Numbered from the stretch's first letter, positions 1-10,783 are shown. The stretch is 64,000 nt of DNA from Pseudoalteromonas sp. Z1A8 (GCF_011378855.1 NZ_WTLB01000020.1:1-64000); one strand, 5' to 3'. Numbers and translations are program-made. The notes: generated from the sequence alone by a model not told the origin.

Positions 1-305
1 TATTGAAAAATGGTCACCCGGCAAAGCAGAGGAAAAATACTGGAGCAAAGGGAGGAAAAGCTTAATGCAGTGCCATTCGGGTCTGGGTAGGCATTGTGTG
101 TCACTTCAGCAATACCTGCCATGCCTACGTGTTTACAACTTGAATGGTAAATCATGACTGAGTCACCGACTTTAACGCCATCACGCATAAAGTTTCGTGC
201 TTGGTAATTACGCACGCCTTCCCAGAGGGTCGTTTGTTTTGGTGCGTTTTTTAAATCATCAATCGAAAAGGCATCGGGTTCGGTTTTAAAAAGCCAGTAA
301 GCCAT
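1..305 (-). CDS. EVE (PUA-like) domain protein, 5' part only; C-terminal part aberrant or cut by window edge
   Basis: Not listed as a long open frame because it runs off the window. Reading the minus strand from ATG at 305 gives MAYWLFKTEPDAFSIDDLK at the start, followed by VRNYQARNFMRDG and MIYHSSCKHVGMAG. These are hallmarks of EVE-domain proteins (thymocyte nuclear protein 1 family), thought to bind modified bases. The first 76 residues fit the family. After AYPDP (about base 77) the expected aspartate/lysine-rich stretch and NPRW motif are replaced by a serine/phenylalanine/cysteine-rich sequence that looks non-coding, although the frame stays open to base 3. A HindIII site (AAGCTT, 58-63) sits close to the break. 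The gene may be truncated by rearrangement, or the edge may be a chimeric join. Confidence 0.6.
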   Translation of the reverse strand, partial: MAYWLFKTEPDAFSIDDLKNAPKQTTLWEGVRNYQARNFMRDGVKVGDSVMIYHSSCKHVGMAGIAEVTHNAYPDPNGTALSFSSLCSSIFPLLCRVTIFQ

Positions 306-382
306 AACAGTACTCCTAACAAAGATTTACATAGTTGTAGTCTATAGTATCATTAACTTATCTGGGGATTGAGGAAGAAATA

Positions 383-1240
383 ATGAGCCAAGTATTAGAT
401 GATTTGTTGTCGCTATTATCACTTGAAGAAATTGAGAAAGGTTTGTACCGAGGGCAAAGCCAAGACTTAGGCTTTGGTGCTGTATTTGGCGGTCAGGTTA
501 TGGGGCAGGCACTTTCTGCAGCTAAAGAAACTCTCCCTGAGGGGCGTATAGTTCACTCATTGCATTCTTACTTTTTACGCCCAGGCGATCCGGCTAAACC
601 TATAGTTTATGATGTAGAAACTATTCGTGATGGGAAGAGCTTTAGTACTCGACGAGTAAAAGCGATTCAGTACGGTAAACCGATTTTTTATATGACTGCA
701 TCATTTCAGGGTGAAGAAAATGGCTTATCGCATCAAGCAACAATGCCTGATGTACCAGCACCTGAAGACCTGCGTTCATCACTTGAGTTTTACCAAGATA
801 ACGCTTCGCATATCCCTGAAGTCATCCGTAATAAGTTTACGCGTGAAATGCCGATTGAAATGCGACCAGTTACTTTTCATAATCCATTTAAACCAGAAGT
901 TATGGAGCCGGTAAAGCATATTTGGTTTAAAGCTAATGGTGAGATGCCTGACGATCAACGCATTCATAATTATTTACTTGCGTATGCGTCTGACTTTGAG
1001 TTTTTACCAACTGCATTACAGCCTCATGGTGTATCGTTTATGCAGCCAAATATGCAAGTAGCGACCATAGACCACGCAATGTGGTTTCATCGCCCGTTTA
1101 GAATGGATGATTGGATTTTGTATTCAATTGATAGTCCAAGTGCGAGCAATGGTTGTGGCTTGGTACGCGGTCAGTTTTTTGATCGCCAAGGCAACTTAGT
1201 TGCCTCAACAATGCAAGAAGGGGTTATGCGCCAGCGCTAA
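383..1240 (+). CDS. tesB: Acyl-CoA thioesterase II
   Basis: Hydrolyses acyl-CoA to free fatty acid and CoA in the cytoplasm. The 285 residues match the usual TesB length (about 286) and show the double hot-dog layout. The N-terminal half has [10 protein letters not shown] and [12 protein letters not shown]. The C-terminal half has [14 protein letters not shown], with the expected catalytic Asp, [14 protein letters not shown], and a closing MQEGVMR with the expected catalytic Gln. A good ribosome site (GAGGAAG) lies a few bases before ATG. It is convergent with plsB, so two acyl-CoA-using genes end tail to tail. The last codons take part in a terminator hairpin. Confidence 0.95.
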   Translation: MSQVLDDLLSLLSLEEIEKGLYRGQSQDLGFGAVFGGQVMGQALSAAKETLPEGRIVHSLHSYFLRPGDPAKPIVYDVETIRDGKSFSTRRVKAIQYGKPIFYMTASFQGEENGLSHQATMPDVPAPEDLRSSLEFYQDNASHIPEVIRNKFTREMPIEMRPVTFHNPFKPEVMEPVKHIWFKANGEMPDDQRIHNYLLAYASDFEFLPTALQPHGVSFMQPNMQVATIDHAMWFHRPFRMDDWILYSIDSPSASNGCGLVRGQFFDRQGNLVASTMQEGVMRQR

Positions 1241-1250
1241 CCCCCTTTTA
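1220..1250 (+). terminator. Terminator of tesB, overlapping its stop codon
   Basis: GGGGTTA (1220-1226) pairs with TAACCCC (1238-1244). GCG (1228-1230) and CGC (1235-1237) extend the stem past a one-base bulge, and CTTTTA follows. The hairpin includes the last tesB codons and stop. It lies between the convergent tesB and plsB genes. Confidence 0.6.
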
Positions 1251-1261
1251 TGGATTGAGTA

Positions 1262-3700
1262 CTAGTTACACTGATCTTGTACTATATCGCTTATTGACTG
1301 CCAGACGCGTGCTGGCAGTAATGTTTTAAGGTGTGCATAGGTTTCACAAAGTTGTGTACTACCTACTAAGCCCTTATCACATTCTGTTATTAATGATTCA
1401 CCACGTAAGTTTTCAATAAAGCTAACAAGTACTTTTTTGTCAAAAAACTCGGGTGTTTTAATTCCATGTAGTGTGCCTAAACGCTGCGCGAGCACTTGGC
1501 TTTCTCGCTCTAACTCAGCTTTTTCAATGCCATCACTTGTTTGAATAAAACCAATCACAATAGCGTATCGTTGCAGAGTAAAGCTAAGTGCTCGCCCAAG
1601 CATTTCTAGCTTAGCTAAGCAGTCATTACCGTTTGTTATATGAATATTGTCACCATCAAACTCAATTAAATTTTGATCTGCAAAGTTCGCTAAAATACGC
1701 GTTATATAGTTTTCATCAAGAGGCTGCAAGTACCACTCTTTGGCAAACAACGGATAAAACGTTTTTACAAGCTGCTGGCATTGCTCAATGGTCGTGCTGT
1801 GTTGCTTAAATAAGTGCAACGCAATTAAGCTTGGTACTGCAAACAAGTGCAAAATATTGTTGCGGTAGTAATTAAACAATACTTTTTCTTTATCACTAAT
1901 AGTAATAATTTCGCCAAACTCATCACTTATTACCTCAAACTTATTAAGCTTTAATGCATGCGTTAGTAATTGCTCTGGCGTTTCGTCTGGGGCTGTTACT
2001 TTATCGCTGTAGCTAGCGTCGCGTTGTAAACGCAGGTAAAAATCAAGTTGTGCTAATAGCTTTGGTTTGCTCAATGCTTGTTTATCGTTAACCAGCAATA
2101 TCATCGCTAGTAAGTTAACCGCATTAAGCGCCGCTGCATTATTAATTTTAACCATTACTTGGTCAGCAAGTTTAGTCACTTGTGGTGCTAACCATTGTGG
2201 CTTCTGTACATCGGTAGGATGTATTGAGTCACGCCAATCAGGTTGGTTATCATTTAAATATTGGTTAATGGAGATTGGATCACCAAAGTTTAAATTACCA
2301 CGACCGTAGTTTTTAAGGTTTTTGATTGCCTTAAAAATTCCAAAAATAGATTCGCCTTTTTTATCTTTTCCATCCAGCTCTTTAAGATAGGTGTTAATTT
2401 CCATTACGTGCTCGTAGCCAATGTATACAGGAACGATAGATATTGGTCTGTCTATTCCACGTAGCATTGCTTGTAATGTCATTGATAGCATACCCGTTTT
2501 AGGTGGAAGCAGACGCCCAGTTCTACTTCGACCGCCTTCTGTATAAAACTTAACAGAGTAACCTTTAATAAATAACTGGCTTAAATACTCTTTGAATATG
2601 GCAGAGTAAAGTTTATTGCCTGCAAACGAGCGACGAATGAAAAATGCGCCTGAGCGTCTAAATATGCCTCCGGCAGGGAAAAAATTAAGATTTACGCCTG
2701 CAGCAATATGTGGCGGCACTAAACCTAAATGATAAATAGAGTAAGTAAGTAGTAAATAATCCATATGGCTGCGATGGCACGGCATATAGATAATTTCATG
2801 GCCTTTATCTGTTAGTTCATGAATTTGCTCTGCGTGCTTAATATCTATACCGTTATAAAGCTTATTCCATAACCAAGTTAAAAATCGCTCGGCCACACGT
2901 ATCATTGCCTCAGAGTAATTAGCTGCTATTTCATCAAGTAGTTTAAGTGCATTTTGACGGGCTTCGGTTTGGCTAATATTTTTAGCTTTAGCTTCATCTT
3001 GAATTGCTTTTTTTATTGTTGGTGACGCTAATAATGAATTAAATAATTGCTCGCGAGAGGGCATTTTAGGACCAGTTGCTGCAAGTTTTTGACGTTTAAA
3101 GTGTACGCGTGCAACACGTAACAACTTATGGGGTAATTCACTTACGTCAGCTTTTTCATTTACTAAAAGCGATAAGTCGAGAGGCTGACTGAAGCGAATA
3201 AAGTTATCGCGACCTGAAAACAACACCACAAAAATCTTTCTAAACCAGCTAGGAGTTAGAGAGTGTGTAATTAAAGTACGTAATCCTGGCTTTTCTTTAC
3301 CTGGGTCGCGTCCCCATAAAATAGTAACCGGAACAACTTGTACGTTTTGCTGTCCGCTCTCTATTAGGTACTCAATGATTTGTTTACCTTGAGCTAAAGC
3401 ATTGGTTGGTTTAGCTTCATCACCAAATAGTGGTGGCGGGTTTTTAATACCAATAAAACGATCTAAATTTTGGTTGCCTAATACTTGCTCTTCGGTTGGG
3501 CTAGGTAGACCATTTTTTTTACACGCATGTGCGAGAGCCGCTAAATCAAATCGTGAATTTAAACGCACTATATAAAATGTAGGGTACTCAGGGTTTAGAT
3601 CATACTGTTTAATAGGGTTTTCTGGCAGCACTTTGCTTTTCACAAATAAGCGGCTAAATCCAGCAGACATAACATTTAAACAATAATTAAAAATACGCAT
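1262..3700 (-). CDS. plsB: Glycerol-3-phosphate 1-O-acyltransferase
   Basis: Catalyses the first step of phospholipid synthesis, acylating sn-glycerol-3-phosphate at the inner membrane with acyl-CoA or acyl-ACP. The 812 residues are close to the E. coli PlsB length (807). The acyltransferase signature is clear: H309-R-S-H-M-D314 (HX4D), then a block with FFIRRSFAGNKLY, YTEGGRSRTGRLL and IVPVYIGYE, which are motifs II to IV of the family. The long N- and C-terminal flanks are typical of PlsB rather than PlsC. It is transcribed away from the S10 operon, with the shared upstream region at 3701-3900. Confidence 0.96.
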   Translation of the reverse strand: MRIFNYCLNVMSAGFSRLFVKSKVLPENPIKQYDLNPEYPTFYIVRLNSRFDLAALAHACKKNGLPSPTEEQVLGNQNLDRFIGIKNPPPLFGDEAKPTNALAQGKQIIEYLIESGQQNVQVVPVTILWGRDPGKEKPGLRTLITHSLTPSWFRKIFVVLFSGRDNFIRFSQPLDLSLLVNEKADVSELPHKLLRVARVHFKRQKLAATGPKMPSREQLFNSLLASPTIKKAIQDEAKAKNISQTEARQNALKLLDEIAANYSEAMIRVAERFLTWLWNKLYNGIDIKHAEQIHELTDKGHEIIYMPCHRSHMDYLLLTYSIYHLGLVPPHIAAGVNLNFFPAGGIFRRSGAFFIRRSFAGNKLYSAIFKEYLSQLFIKGYSVKFYTEGGRSRTGRLLPPKTGMLSMTLQAMLRGIDRPISIVPVYIGYEHVMEINTYLKELDGKDKKGESIFGIFKAIKNLKNYGRGNLNFGDPISINQYLNDNQPDWRDSIHPTDVQKPQWLAPQVTKLADQVMVKINNAAALNAVNLLAMILLVNDKQALSKPKLLAQLDFYLRLQRDASYSDKVTAPDETPEQLLTHALKLNKFEVISDEFGEIITISDKEKVLFNYYRNNILHLFAVPSLIALHLFKQHSTTIEQCQQLVKTFYPLFAKEWYLQPLDENYITRILANFADQNLIEFDGDNIHITNGNDCLAKLEMLGRALSFTLQRYAIVIGFIQTSDGIEKAELERESQVLAQRLGTLHGIKTPEFFDKKVLVSFIENLRGESLITECDKGLVGSTQLCETYAHLKTLLPARVWQSISDIVQDQCN

Positions 3701-3902
3701 CGACTCACCATATTGAGAGTATTAAGGCCAAAATTAGCGCAGTAGGATATCATAATATCTAAAAATCCCTTAGTTTGCGTAATTAAGGTGTTAACTTGCT
3801 TTATTGACTAACAGTAGAGGTATTAGTTCAAGTATAGCTAGTAAGTATGTATGGGTGCTTATTTAATCAAATTTACTGGCATAGTATTGTTTCTAAATAG
3901 TT

Positions 3903-3931
3903 GTTGCATTTATCACCAATACCTCTATAAT
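3903..3931 (+). promoter_or_regulatory. Sigma-70 promoter of the S10 operon
   Basis: A consensus -10 TATAAT lies at 3926-3931, with GTTGCA at 3903-3908 as a plausible -35 (17-base spacer; TTGCAT at 3904 gives 16). Transcription would start near 3938, giving a leader of about 180 nt before rpsJ, very like the leader length known for the E. coli S10 operon. Confidence 0.6.
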
Positions 3932-3937
3932 ACGCAG

Positions 3938-4430
<493 letters not shown>

Positions 4431-4457
4431 TCGAAAGATTAGAGAGGTTTTAGGAAA

Positions 4458-5093
4458 ATGGCATTAGGTCTAGTCGGTCGTAAAGTGGGTATGACACGAA
4501 TCTTCACTGAAGATGGTGTATCTATCCCTGTGACAGTTATTGAAGCGACACCTAACCGCATTGCTCAGATCAAATCTGACGCAACAGACGGTTATAACGC
4601 GCTTCAAGTAACCGCAGGCACTAAAAAAGCAAGTCGTGTAAACAAAGCTAAAGCGGGTCATTTCGCTAAAGCTGGTGTTGAAGCGGGTCGCGGTCTGTGG
4701 GAATTCCGCCTTAACGGTGGTGAAGGCGATTTTGAAGTAGGCGCTGAGCTTACTGTTGAATTATTCAACGAAATCAACAAGGTTGACGTAACCGGTACTT
4801 CTAAAGGTAAAGGTTTCCAAGGTGGTGTTAAGCGCTGGAATTTCAGCATGCAAGACGCTACACATGGTAACTCTCTATCTCACCGTGCTCCTGGTTCAAT
4901 CGGTCAAAACCAATCACCTGGTAAGGTGTTTAAAGGTAAGAAAATGGCCGGTCATATGGGTGCTGAGCGTGTAACGACTCAAAACTTAGAACTAGTTCGC
5001 GTTGACGCTGAGCGTAATTTGCTTTTAGTTAAGGGTGCAGTACCTGGAGCTATTGGCGGTGACGTTATCGTTAAACCAGCTGTTAAAGCATAA
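4458..5093 (+). CDS. rplC: 50S ribosomal protein L3
   Basis: A 211-residue L3 starting [16 protein letters not shown], with the conserved core [17 protein letters not shown] and [20 protein letters not shown]. The Gln in GQNQSPG is the site modified by PrmB in E. coli. L3 is an early assembly protein near the peptidyl transferase centre. It follows rpsJ by 27 bases in the same operon, with AGGAAA before ATG. Confidence 0.98.
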   Translation: MALGLVGRKVGMTRIFTEDGVSIPVTVIEATPNRIAQIKSDATDGYNALQVTAGTKKASRVNKAKAGHFAKAGVEAGRGLWEFRLNGGEGDFEVGAELTVELFNEINKVDVTGTSKGKGFQGGVKRWNFSMQDATHGNSLSHRAPGSIGQNQSPGKVFKGKKMAGHMGAERVTTQNLELVRVDAERNLLLVKGAVPGAIGGDVIVKPAVKA

Positions 5094-5110
5094 GTCCTGG
5101 AGATTTAGTG

Positions 5111-5716
5111 ATGGAATTAGCAATTAAAGACGCTTCTGGCGGTCTTGAAGTTTCTGAAGCTACTTTTGGACGTGAGTTTAACGAAGCATTAGTACATCAA
5201 GTAGTTGTTGCATACGCAGCAGGCGCTCGTCAAGGTACTCGTGCTCAGAAGACACGTTCTGAAGTAAGCGGTGGTGGTAAAAAACCATGGGCTCAAAAAG
5301 GTACTGGCCGTGCACGTGCCGGTACAATCCGTAGCCCAATTTGGCGTTCAGGTGGCGTTAGCTTTGCAGCTAAACCACAAGACCACAGCCAAAAAGTAAA
5401 CCGTAAAATGTACCGTGGTGCGATTAAAAGCATCTTATCTGAATTAGTTCGTCAAGAGCGTTTAATCGTTGTTGAAAGTTTTGCTCTAGCAGCACCAAAA
5501 ACTAAAGAACTAGTTGCTAAGCTTAAAGAACTTGAGCTTAAAGATGTTCTTATCGTGACTGAAGAAGTAGATGAAAATCTTTTCTTATCGGCACGTAACC
5601 TTTATAAGGTTGACACACGTGATGTAGCTGGTATCGATCCTGTAAGCTTAATTGCTTTCGATAAGGTACTTATTACAGCCGCTGCTGTTAAGCAACTTGA
5701 GGAGGCGCTAGCATGA
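5111..5716 (+). CDS. rplD: 50S ribosomal protein L4, operon autoregulator
   Basis: The start is taken at ATG 5111 ([19 protein letters not shown]), giving 201 residues as in E. coli; a GTG one codon earlier is possible but not needed. The core [20 protein letters not shown], the extended tunnel loop and [13 protein letters not shown] are typical. L4 lines the exit tunnel and, in gammaproteobacteria, represses its own operon through the leader described at 3938-4118. Its 3' end carries the GGAGG ribosome site of rplW and overlaps rplW by 4 bases (ATGA), suggesting translational coupling. Confidence 0.98.
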
Positions 5717-6015
5717 TTCGCGAAGAACGTCTTTTAAAAGTGATCCTTGCTCCACATATCTCTGAAAAAAGCACAATTGCTGCTGAAGAAAACAATACTA
5801 TTGTTTTTAAAGTAGTAAATGACGCAACTAAAGCTGAAATTAAAGTAGCAGTTGAGAAGCTTTTTGAAGTAGAAGTAACTGGTGTTCGCACACTTAACGT
5901 TAAGGGTAAAACAAAACGTACTGGCGCACGTTTCGGTCGTCGTAGCGACTGGAAGAAAGCTTACGTTACTCTTAAAGAAGGCAGCGAGCTAGACTTTGTC
6001 GGCGGCGCCGAGTAA
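5713..6015 (+). CDS. rplW: 50S ribosomal protein L23
   Basis: 100 residues, as usual for L23. It begins [20 protein letters not shown] and contains [12 protein letters not shown] and [20 protein letters not shown]23 sits at the tunnel exit and docks trigger factor and SRP. It overlaps the rplD stop by 4 bases, using the GGAGG inside rplD. Confidence 0.98.
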   Translation: MIREERLLKVILAPHISEKSTIAAEENNTIVFKVVNDATKAEIKVAVEKLFEVEVTGVRTLNVKGKTKRTGARFGRRSDWKKAYVTLKEGSELDFVGGAE

Positions 6016-6030
6016 TAAGGGGATAGAATT

Positions 6031-6855
6031 ATGGCACTTCAAAAGTGTAAGCCTACTTCTGCGGGCCGTCGTCACCTAGTTAAAGTGGTTAACTCTGATC
6101 TACATAAGGGTAAGCCATACGCACCACTTTTAGAGAAAAACTCTAAATCAGGTGGTCGTAATAACAATGGTCGTATTACGGTTCGTCATATCGGTGGTGG
6201 TCATAAACAACACTACCGTTTAATCGATTTTAAACGTACTAAAGATGGCATTCCAGCTACTGTTGAACGTTTAGAATACGATCCAAATCGTAGCGCAAAC
6301 ATCGCTCTTGTATTATATGCAGACGGTGAGCGTCGTTACATTATCGCACCTAAAGGCTTAAAAGCTGGCGATGCAATCCAGTCTGGTGTTGATGCACCAA
6401 TCAAACCTGGTAATGCATTACCAATGCGTAATATGCCTGTAGGTTCGACTGTTCACAACGTAGAATTAAAACCAGGTAAAGGTGCTCAAATAGCACGTTC
6501 TGCTGGTGCATACGTTCAAATCCTTGCTCGTGATGGTCAATATGTAACATTACGTCTTCGTTCAGGCGAAGTTCGTAAAGTTGAATCTGATTGTCGTGCG
6601 ACTCTAGGTGAAGTAGGCAATGCTGAGCATATGCTTCGTTCACTTGGTAAAGCAGGTGCAAATCGCTGGCGTGGTATTCGTCCGACAGTTCGTGGTGTTG
6701 CCATGAACCCGGTAGATCACCCACACGGTGGTGGTGAAGGTCGTACATCTGGTGGTCGTCATCCTGTGTCTCCATGGGGTAAACCGACTAAAGGTGCGAA
6801 GACGCGTAAGAACAAGCGTACGGATAAATTTATAGTACGTCGTCGTACTAAGTAA
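6031..6855 (+). CDS. rplB: 50S ribosomal protein L2
   Basis: 274 residues starting [19 protein letters not shown]. The conserved C-terminal motif [19 protein letters not shown] contains the histidine implicated in peptidyl transferase activity. L2 is essential for subunit association. It lies 15 bases after rplW, with a GGGGATAG ribosome site. Confidence 0.98.
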   Translation: MALQKCKPTSAGRRHLVKVVNSDLHKGKPYAPLLEKNSKSGGRNNNGRITVRHIGGGHKQHYRLIDFKRTKDGIPATVERLEYDPNRSANIALVLYADGERRYIIAPKGLKAGDAIQSGVDAPIKPGNALPMRNMPVGSTVHNVELKPGKGAQIARSAGAYVQILARDGQYVTLRLRSGEVRKVESDCRATLGEVGNAEHMLRSLGKAGANRWRGIRPTVRGVAMNPVDHPHGGGEGRTSGGRHPVSPWGKPTKGAKTRKNKRTDKFIVRRRTK

Positions 6856-6861
6856 TATTGA

Positions 6862-7149
<288 letters not shown>

Positions 7150-7162
7150 GAGGGGAAGATAA

Positions 7163-7495
7163 ATGCAAGCATTAGCTAAACATAAATTCGCCTCTGGTTC
7201 GGCGCAAAAAGCACGTCTAGTTGCAGATCAGATCCGCGGGTTACCTGTAGATCGCGCACTAGAAATCCTGGCGTACAGCCCTAAGAAAGCCGCTGTATTA
7301 GTTAAGAAAGTACTTGAGTCTGCTATTGCTAACGCAGAGCATAACGAAGGTGCTGACATTGATGAGCTTCGTATAACAACGATCTTTGTGGACGATGGTC
7401 CTACAATGAAACGTATTATGCCTCGTGCTAAAGGACGCGCAGACCGCATCCTTAAGCGTACAAGCCATATCACTGTTATGGTTTCAGATAGCTAG
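7163..7495 (+). CDS. rplV: 50S ribosomal protein L22
   Basis: 110 residues, the E. coli length. [20 protein letters not shown] and the C-terminal hairpin with [18 protein letters not shown], which reaches the tunnel constriction, are conserved. AGGGGAAG precedes ATG at good spacing. Confidence 0.98.
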
Positions 7496-7506
7496 GAGTA
7501 TAAGTA

Positions 7507-8208
7507 ATGGGACAAAAAGTTCATCCTACTGGTATTCGCCTAGGTATATCTAAACCTTGGGTTTCTACCTGGTACGCGAGTTCAAAAGATTTCTCTGCAC
7601 AGCTTTTTGGCGATCACAAAGTTCGTACATTCCTTACAAAGGAATTGAAAACGGCTTCTGTGTCTAAAATCGTTATTGAGCGTCCAGCAAAATCAATCCG
7701 AGTAACAATCCACACGGCTCGTCCGGGTGTTGTTATCGGTAAAAAAGGCGAAGACGTAGAAAAATTACGTCAAGCGGTAACTAAAATCGCTGGTGTACCT
7801 GCTCAGATTAATATCTCTGAAGTACGTAAACCAGAACTAGATGCACAACTAGTAGCAGACGGCATTGCCTCTCAACTAGAACGTCGTGTTATGTTCCGTC
7901 GCGCTATGAAGCGTTCGGTACAAAATGCAATGCGCATCGGTTCTAAAGGGATTAAAGTTGAAGTTAGCGGTCGTCTTGGCGGCGCTGAAATCGCACGTTC
8001 AGAATGGTATCGTGAAGGTCGTGTACCTCTACATACTCTTCGTGCTGATATCGATTACGCAACTTCTGAAGCCTTAACCACTTATGGTATCATTGGTGTT
8101 AAAGTTTGGATCTTCAAAGGCGAAGTTATTGGTGGTTTACCACTAGTACAAGAGCAAGAGAAGCCAGCTAAACGCGCACCAAAGAAAGCCAAGAAAAGTG
8201 CTAAGTAG
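7507..8208 (+). CDS. rpsC: 30S ribosomal protein S3
   Basis: 233 residues, as in E. coli. [18 protein letters not shown] opens the protein; the KH domain has [17 protein letters not shown]; the C-terminal domain has [20 protein letters not shown]; the tail is lysine-rich. S3 lines the mRNA entry channel. It sits 11 bases after rplV. Confidence 0.98.
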   Translation: MGQKVHPTGIRLGISKPWVSTWYASSKDFSAQLFGDHKVRTFLTKELKTASVSKIVIERPAKSIRVTIHTARPGVVIGKKGEDVEKLRQAVTKIAGVPAQINISEVRKPELDAQLVADGIASQLERRVMFRRAMKRSVQNAMRIGSKGIKVEVSGRLGGAEIARSEWYREGRVPLHTLRADIDYATSEALTTYGIIGVKVWIFKGEVIGGLPLVQEQEKPAKRAPKKAKKSAK

Positions 8209-8220
8209 AGGTAGCGACTA

Positions 8221-8634
8221 ATGTTACAGCCAAAACGTACAAAATTCCGTAAAATGCACAAAGGCCGCAACCGCGGTTTAGCGCAAAACGGTAACAAAGT
8301 AAGCTTCGGTACTTTCGGATTGAAAGCAACTGGCCGTGGCCGTATGACTGCTCGTCAAATCGAAGCAGCTCGTCGTGCTATGACGCGTCACGTGAAACGT
8401 CAAGGTAAAATCTGGATTCGTGTCTTCCCTGACAAACCGATTACAGAAAAACCTCTTGAAGTTCGTATGGGTAAAGGTAAAGGTTCTGTTGAATATTGGG
8501 TTGCTGAAATTCAGCCTGGTAAAGTACTTTACGAAATGGAAGGTGTTTCAGAAGAGCTTGCTCGTGAAGCATTCGACCTTGCTGCTCGTAAATTGCCATT
8601 CAAAACAACTTTCGTAACTCGGACGGTAATGTGA
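8221..8634 (+). CDS. rplP: 50S ribosomal protein L16
   Basis: 137 residues (E. coli 136). [19 protein letters not shown] and [19 protein letters not shown] are typical L16 motifs. The stop codon overlaps the rpmC start by one base (TGATG), which implies coupled translation. Confidence 0.98.
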   Translation: MLQPKRTKFRKMHKGRNRGLAQNGNKVSFGTFGLKATGRGRMTARQIEAARRAMTRHVKRQGKIWIRVFPDKPITEKPLEVRMGKGKGSVEYWVAEIQPGKVLYEMEGVSEELAREAFDLAARKLPFKTTFVTRTVM

Positions 8635-8825
8635 TGAAAGCTAGCGAACTAAAAGACAAAAGCGTAGAAGAGCTTAATGCTGAACTTCTAGGACTACTTC
8701 GTGAGCAATTTAATATGCGCATGCAAGCTAGCACTGGTCAGTTAGCTCAGACACACACGCTAAGAACAGTACGCCGCGATATCGCGCGTGTAAAAACAGT
8801 TATTAACCAGAAGGCAGGTCAATAA
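8634..8825 (+). CDS. rpmC: 50S ribosomal protein L29
   Basis: Start taken at ATG 8634 ([19 protein letters not shown]), giving 63 residues as in E. coli; an in-frame GTG one codon upstream is inside the rplP stop region and is not favoured. [17 protein letters not shown] and [15 protein letters not shown] are conserved. L29 lies at the tunnel exit beside L23. Its stop shares a base with the rpsQ ATG. Confidence 0.97.
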   Translation: MKASELKDKSVEELNAELLGLLREQFNMRMQASTGQLAQTHTLRTVRRDIARVKTVINQKAGQ

Positions 8826-9082
8826 TGAGCGATAAAATTCGTACTCTTCAAGGCCGTGTAATCAGCGACAAGATGGAAAAATCTTTCACTATCGCTATCG
8901 CACGTTACGTGAAGCACCCAATCTATGGGAAATTCATTAAACGTACGACTAAGTTACACGTACATGACGAAAATAACACAGCAAAAGCGGGTGACGTAGT
9001 TACTATCCGTGAATGTGCACCAATTTCTAAGAATAAATCTTGGACTTTAGTAGACGTTATTTCTAGTCCAAAACAAGCTTAA
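8825..9082 (+). CDS. rpsQ: 30S ribosomal protein S17
   Basis: 85 residues. [35 protein letters not shown] and [18 protein letters not shown] are the S17 signature blocks. It is the last gene of the operon. Unlike E. coli, rplN and the rest of the spc operon do not follow; a strong terminator comes 24 bases after the stop. Confidence 0.98.
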   Translation: MSDKIRTLQGRVISDKMEKSFTIAIARYVKHPIYGKFIKRTTKLHVHDENNTAKAGDVVTIRECAPISKNKSWTLVDVISSPKQA

Positions 9083-9105
9083 TTTTTTAATTAAGTTAGT
9101 TTTGT

Positions 9106-9137
9106 AAAAAAGCCCCAGCATTAGCTGGGGCTTTTTG
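9106..9137 (+). terminator. Strong Rho-independent terminator of the S10 operon
   Basis: AGCCCCAGC (9111-9119) and GCTGGGGCT (9124-9132) form a 9-bp GC-rich stem with loop ATTA, preceded by A5 and followed by TTTTTGTTTT. It closes the operon right after rpsQ. Confidence 0.9.
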
Positions 9138-9328
9138 TTTTCTGAAACAGTGATTTAGTAGAAGGGTATATCTAAGTTAAAGTTACTTACTATTGTTTAG
9201 ATTGAGTATCACTCATACCAATTTACTTAAATATCTTAATAATTCAACGCGTAAAATTACTTCTGACTTAATTAAAATTATCATGAAGGAAGAGGGATAA
9301 TTTTGTAAACTTAGAGCATAAATTTATA

Positions 9329-9865
9329 CTAACTGCTCTTTTTCAGCCAAGATTTATTTATAAGTAGGCTTACTAAAAGCCCGCCGAGGATAAGTACAGC
9401 AGAAGATACCATTAAAGCGCGGTTCTCTAAGCGACTTACGTCACGTTGACCTATGATTTCATACACCACGTCCCCTTCTATATACTTTTCACCTTTATAC
9501 ATTTCAGTAATATTTATTGCCCAAAAATCTAGGTTTTTAGCTTGATAGGTAAAGTAGGTTTCAGGGTAAAATATGTTAAGCACAGCGCAAAGGTAAATCA
9601 GTATGCCAGTAGTAATTAAAATAATGCTACCCCATTTTAGCTTATTAGTAGAGTTCGATGTTTTTGCTAGATTAGGTATAAGATGGTCAAAAGAAATTTG
9701 ATAGCAGGCACTTAATTTTTTAATGACATCGGGTGAAGGAATAAATTGTCCGTTTTCTAGCTTCGATAGATAGGATTGCTGAATACCAATTTCTCGAGCA
9801 GCAAAGGCTTGTGTCCATTTTTTATTTGCTCTAAGGTGCTTTAATTCTGTTCCTAACGATGACAT
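9329..9865 (-). CDS. Membrane-anchored XRE-family transcriptional regulator
   Basis: 178 residues. Residues 4-63 are a Cro/C1-type helix-turn-helix (LGTELKHLRANKKWTQAFA, then IGIQQSYLSKLENG and IPSPDVIKKLSACY). After a short linker come two hydrophobic segments, around 76-97 (IILITTGILIYLCAVLNIFY) and 150-170 (LMVSSAVLILGGLLVSLLI). The roughly 50 residues between them are probably outside the cytoplasm. The layout suggests a DNA-binding protein tethered to the inner membrane with a small sensing loop. The gene diverges from the secreted protein gene at 10049, its likely target; ligand and targets are unknown. Confidence 0.75.
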   Translation of the reverse strand: MSSLGTELKHLRANKKWTQAFAAREIGIQQSYLSKLENGQFIPSPDVIKKLSACYQISFDHLIPNLAKTSNSTNKLKWGSIILITTGILIYLCAVLNIFYPETYFTYQAKNLDFWAINITEMYKGEKYIEGDVVYEIIGQRDVSRLENRALMVSSAVLILGGLLVSLLINKSWLKKSS

Positions 9866-10048
9866 GTTTCCATACTCTAATTATTTATCTACTCGTTCAT
9901 TATCGCTAAAAATGAGTTGTTTAAATAGCCCGCTGAGTTATATTCATTGCAATGAATAAAAAGAATATCATGAATATTAGTACGTTATATATTAATTAGA
10001 TGTTTTTTAGTTATGCTAAGCAGACTAATTAATAAAGGAGTGTCACTA

Positions 10049-10513
10049 ATGAAAATGTATTTTTATCAAGCAGTCTTGTTTATTAGCTTTCTGTTTGTAT
10101 CGCACACGAGTTTTGCAGAGCCTGTGCTTGCAATTAAAGCGACTATTTATAAATTGCCAAATAAAATCACCATCGATAGCCAAATAGATAAAACCTTAGA
10201 GAGTTTAAAACCAAGCCATCAGCCTCAACTATTAGCCAGTTTAAATAAAAGTGCATTAATAGAAATAGGCAATGATGCACAGTTAACGGCGCTTGAAGTT
10301 AAATCAAATGAAGATGGCAGTTACTTTAATGCAACGATGAAATTGAAGGAGAAAGTAGGTGGACAGTGGGAGTCAATTACATCTTTTATGCCTCATATTC
10401 CAGATGGGCAAACGGTGTATTTTAGTCGTACATTTACAGACAGTGTTTGGGTGATTAAATTAACAGGGAAGAGGTATGAGTCTATCGAGCTGGGTCAGGA
10501 AAGTTTTAAGTAG
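10049..10513 (+). CDS. Small secreted protein of unknown function
   Basis: The start at 10049 is chosen because AAAGGAG lies 8 bases upstream and the product then opens with a clear signal peptide (MKMYFYQAVLFISFLFV, cleavage likely after HTSFA). The frame can be read from 10013, but that adds 12 residues with no ribosome site. The mature part is about 130 residues, has no cysteines or recognised motif, and seems rich in beta strand. It is divergent from the membrane-tethered XRE regulator, which suggests regulation by it. Not recognised as any known family. Confidence 0.6.
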   Translation: MKMYFYQAVLFISFLFVSHTSFAEPVLAIKATIYKLPNKITIDSQIDKTLESLKPSHQPQLLASLNKSALIEIGNDAQLTALEVKSNEDGSYFNATMKLKEKVGGQWESITSFMPHIPDGQTVYFSRTFTDSVWVIKLTGKRYESIELGQESFK

Positions 10514-10553
10514 TATATAATTGGATTTACATGGTTATTTATAGATTGTAAAA

Positions 10554-10569
10554 GCCTCTTAGTTGAGGC
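10554..10569 (+). terminator. Weak terminator-like hairpin after the secreted protein gene
   Basis: GCCTC (10554-10558) pairs with GAGGC (10565-10569) over a 6-base loop, flanked by AAA before and GTTTCC after. The T run is poor. The rest of 10514-10783 shows only a possible -10 (TATGAT, 10739-10744) before tsaE. Confidence 0.3.
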
Positions 10570-10783
10570 GTTTCCTTCGAGGTCTTATTTTAGCGGGATG
10601 CTTCGTAGAGTAGGTGTAGTGCATCATTAAATATAAATGGATGACTATACACGTAAATACCATGTATACCTGTCCCACTTTTGTCCTTGAGTTTTTATGT
10701 CTAAAACTTCAATTTATCGCCTTAAATTAATATTCTGGTATGATTAGCAAATATGCGCTTTTGAATGAATTTTTGAGGTAGTA

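Noticed and set aside
6401-6775. 124-codon minus-strand frame inside rplB, and other long antisense frames such as 22268-23113
   Set aside because: These are mirror frames of strongly conserved genes created by codon bias; they have no independent start signals.
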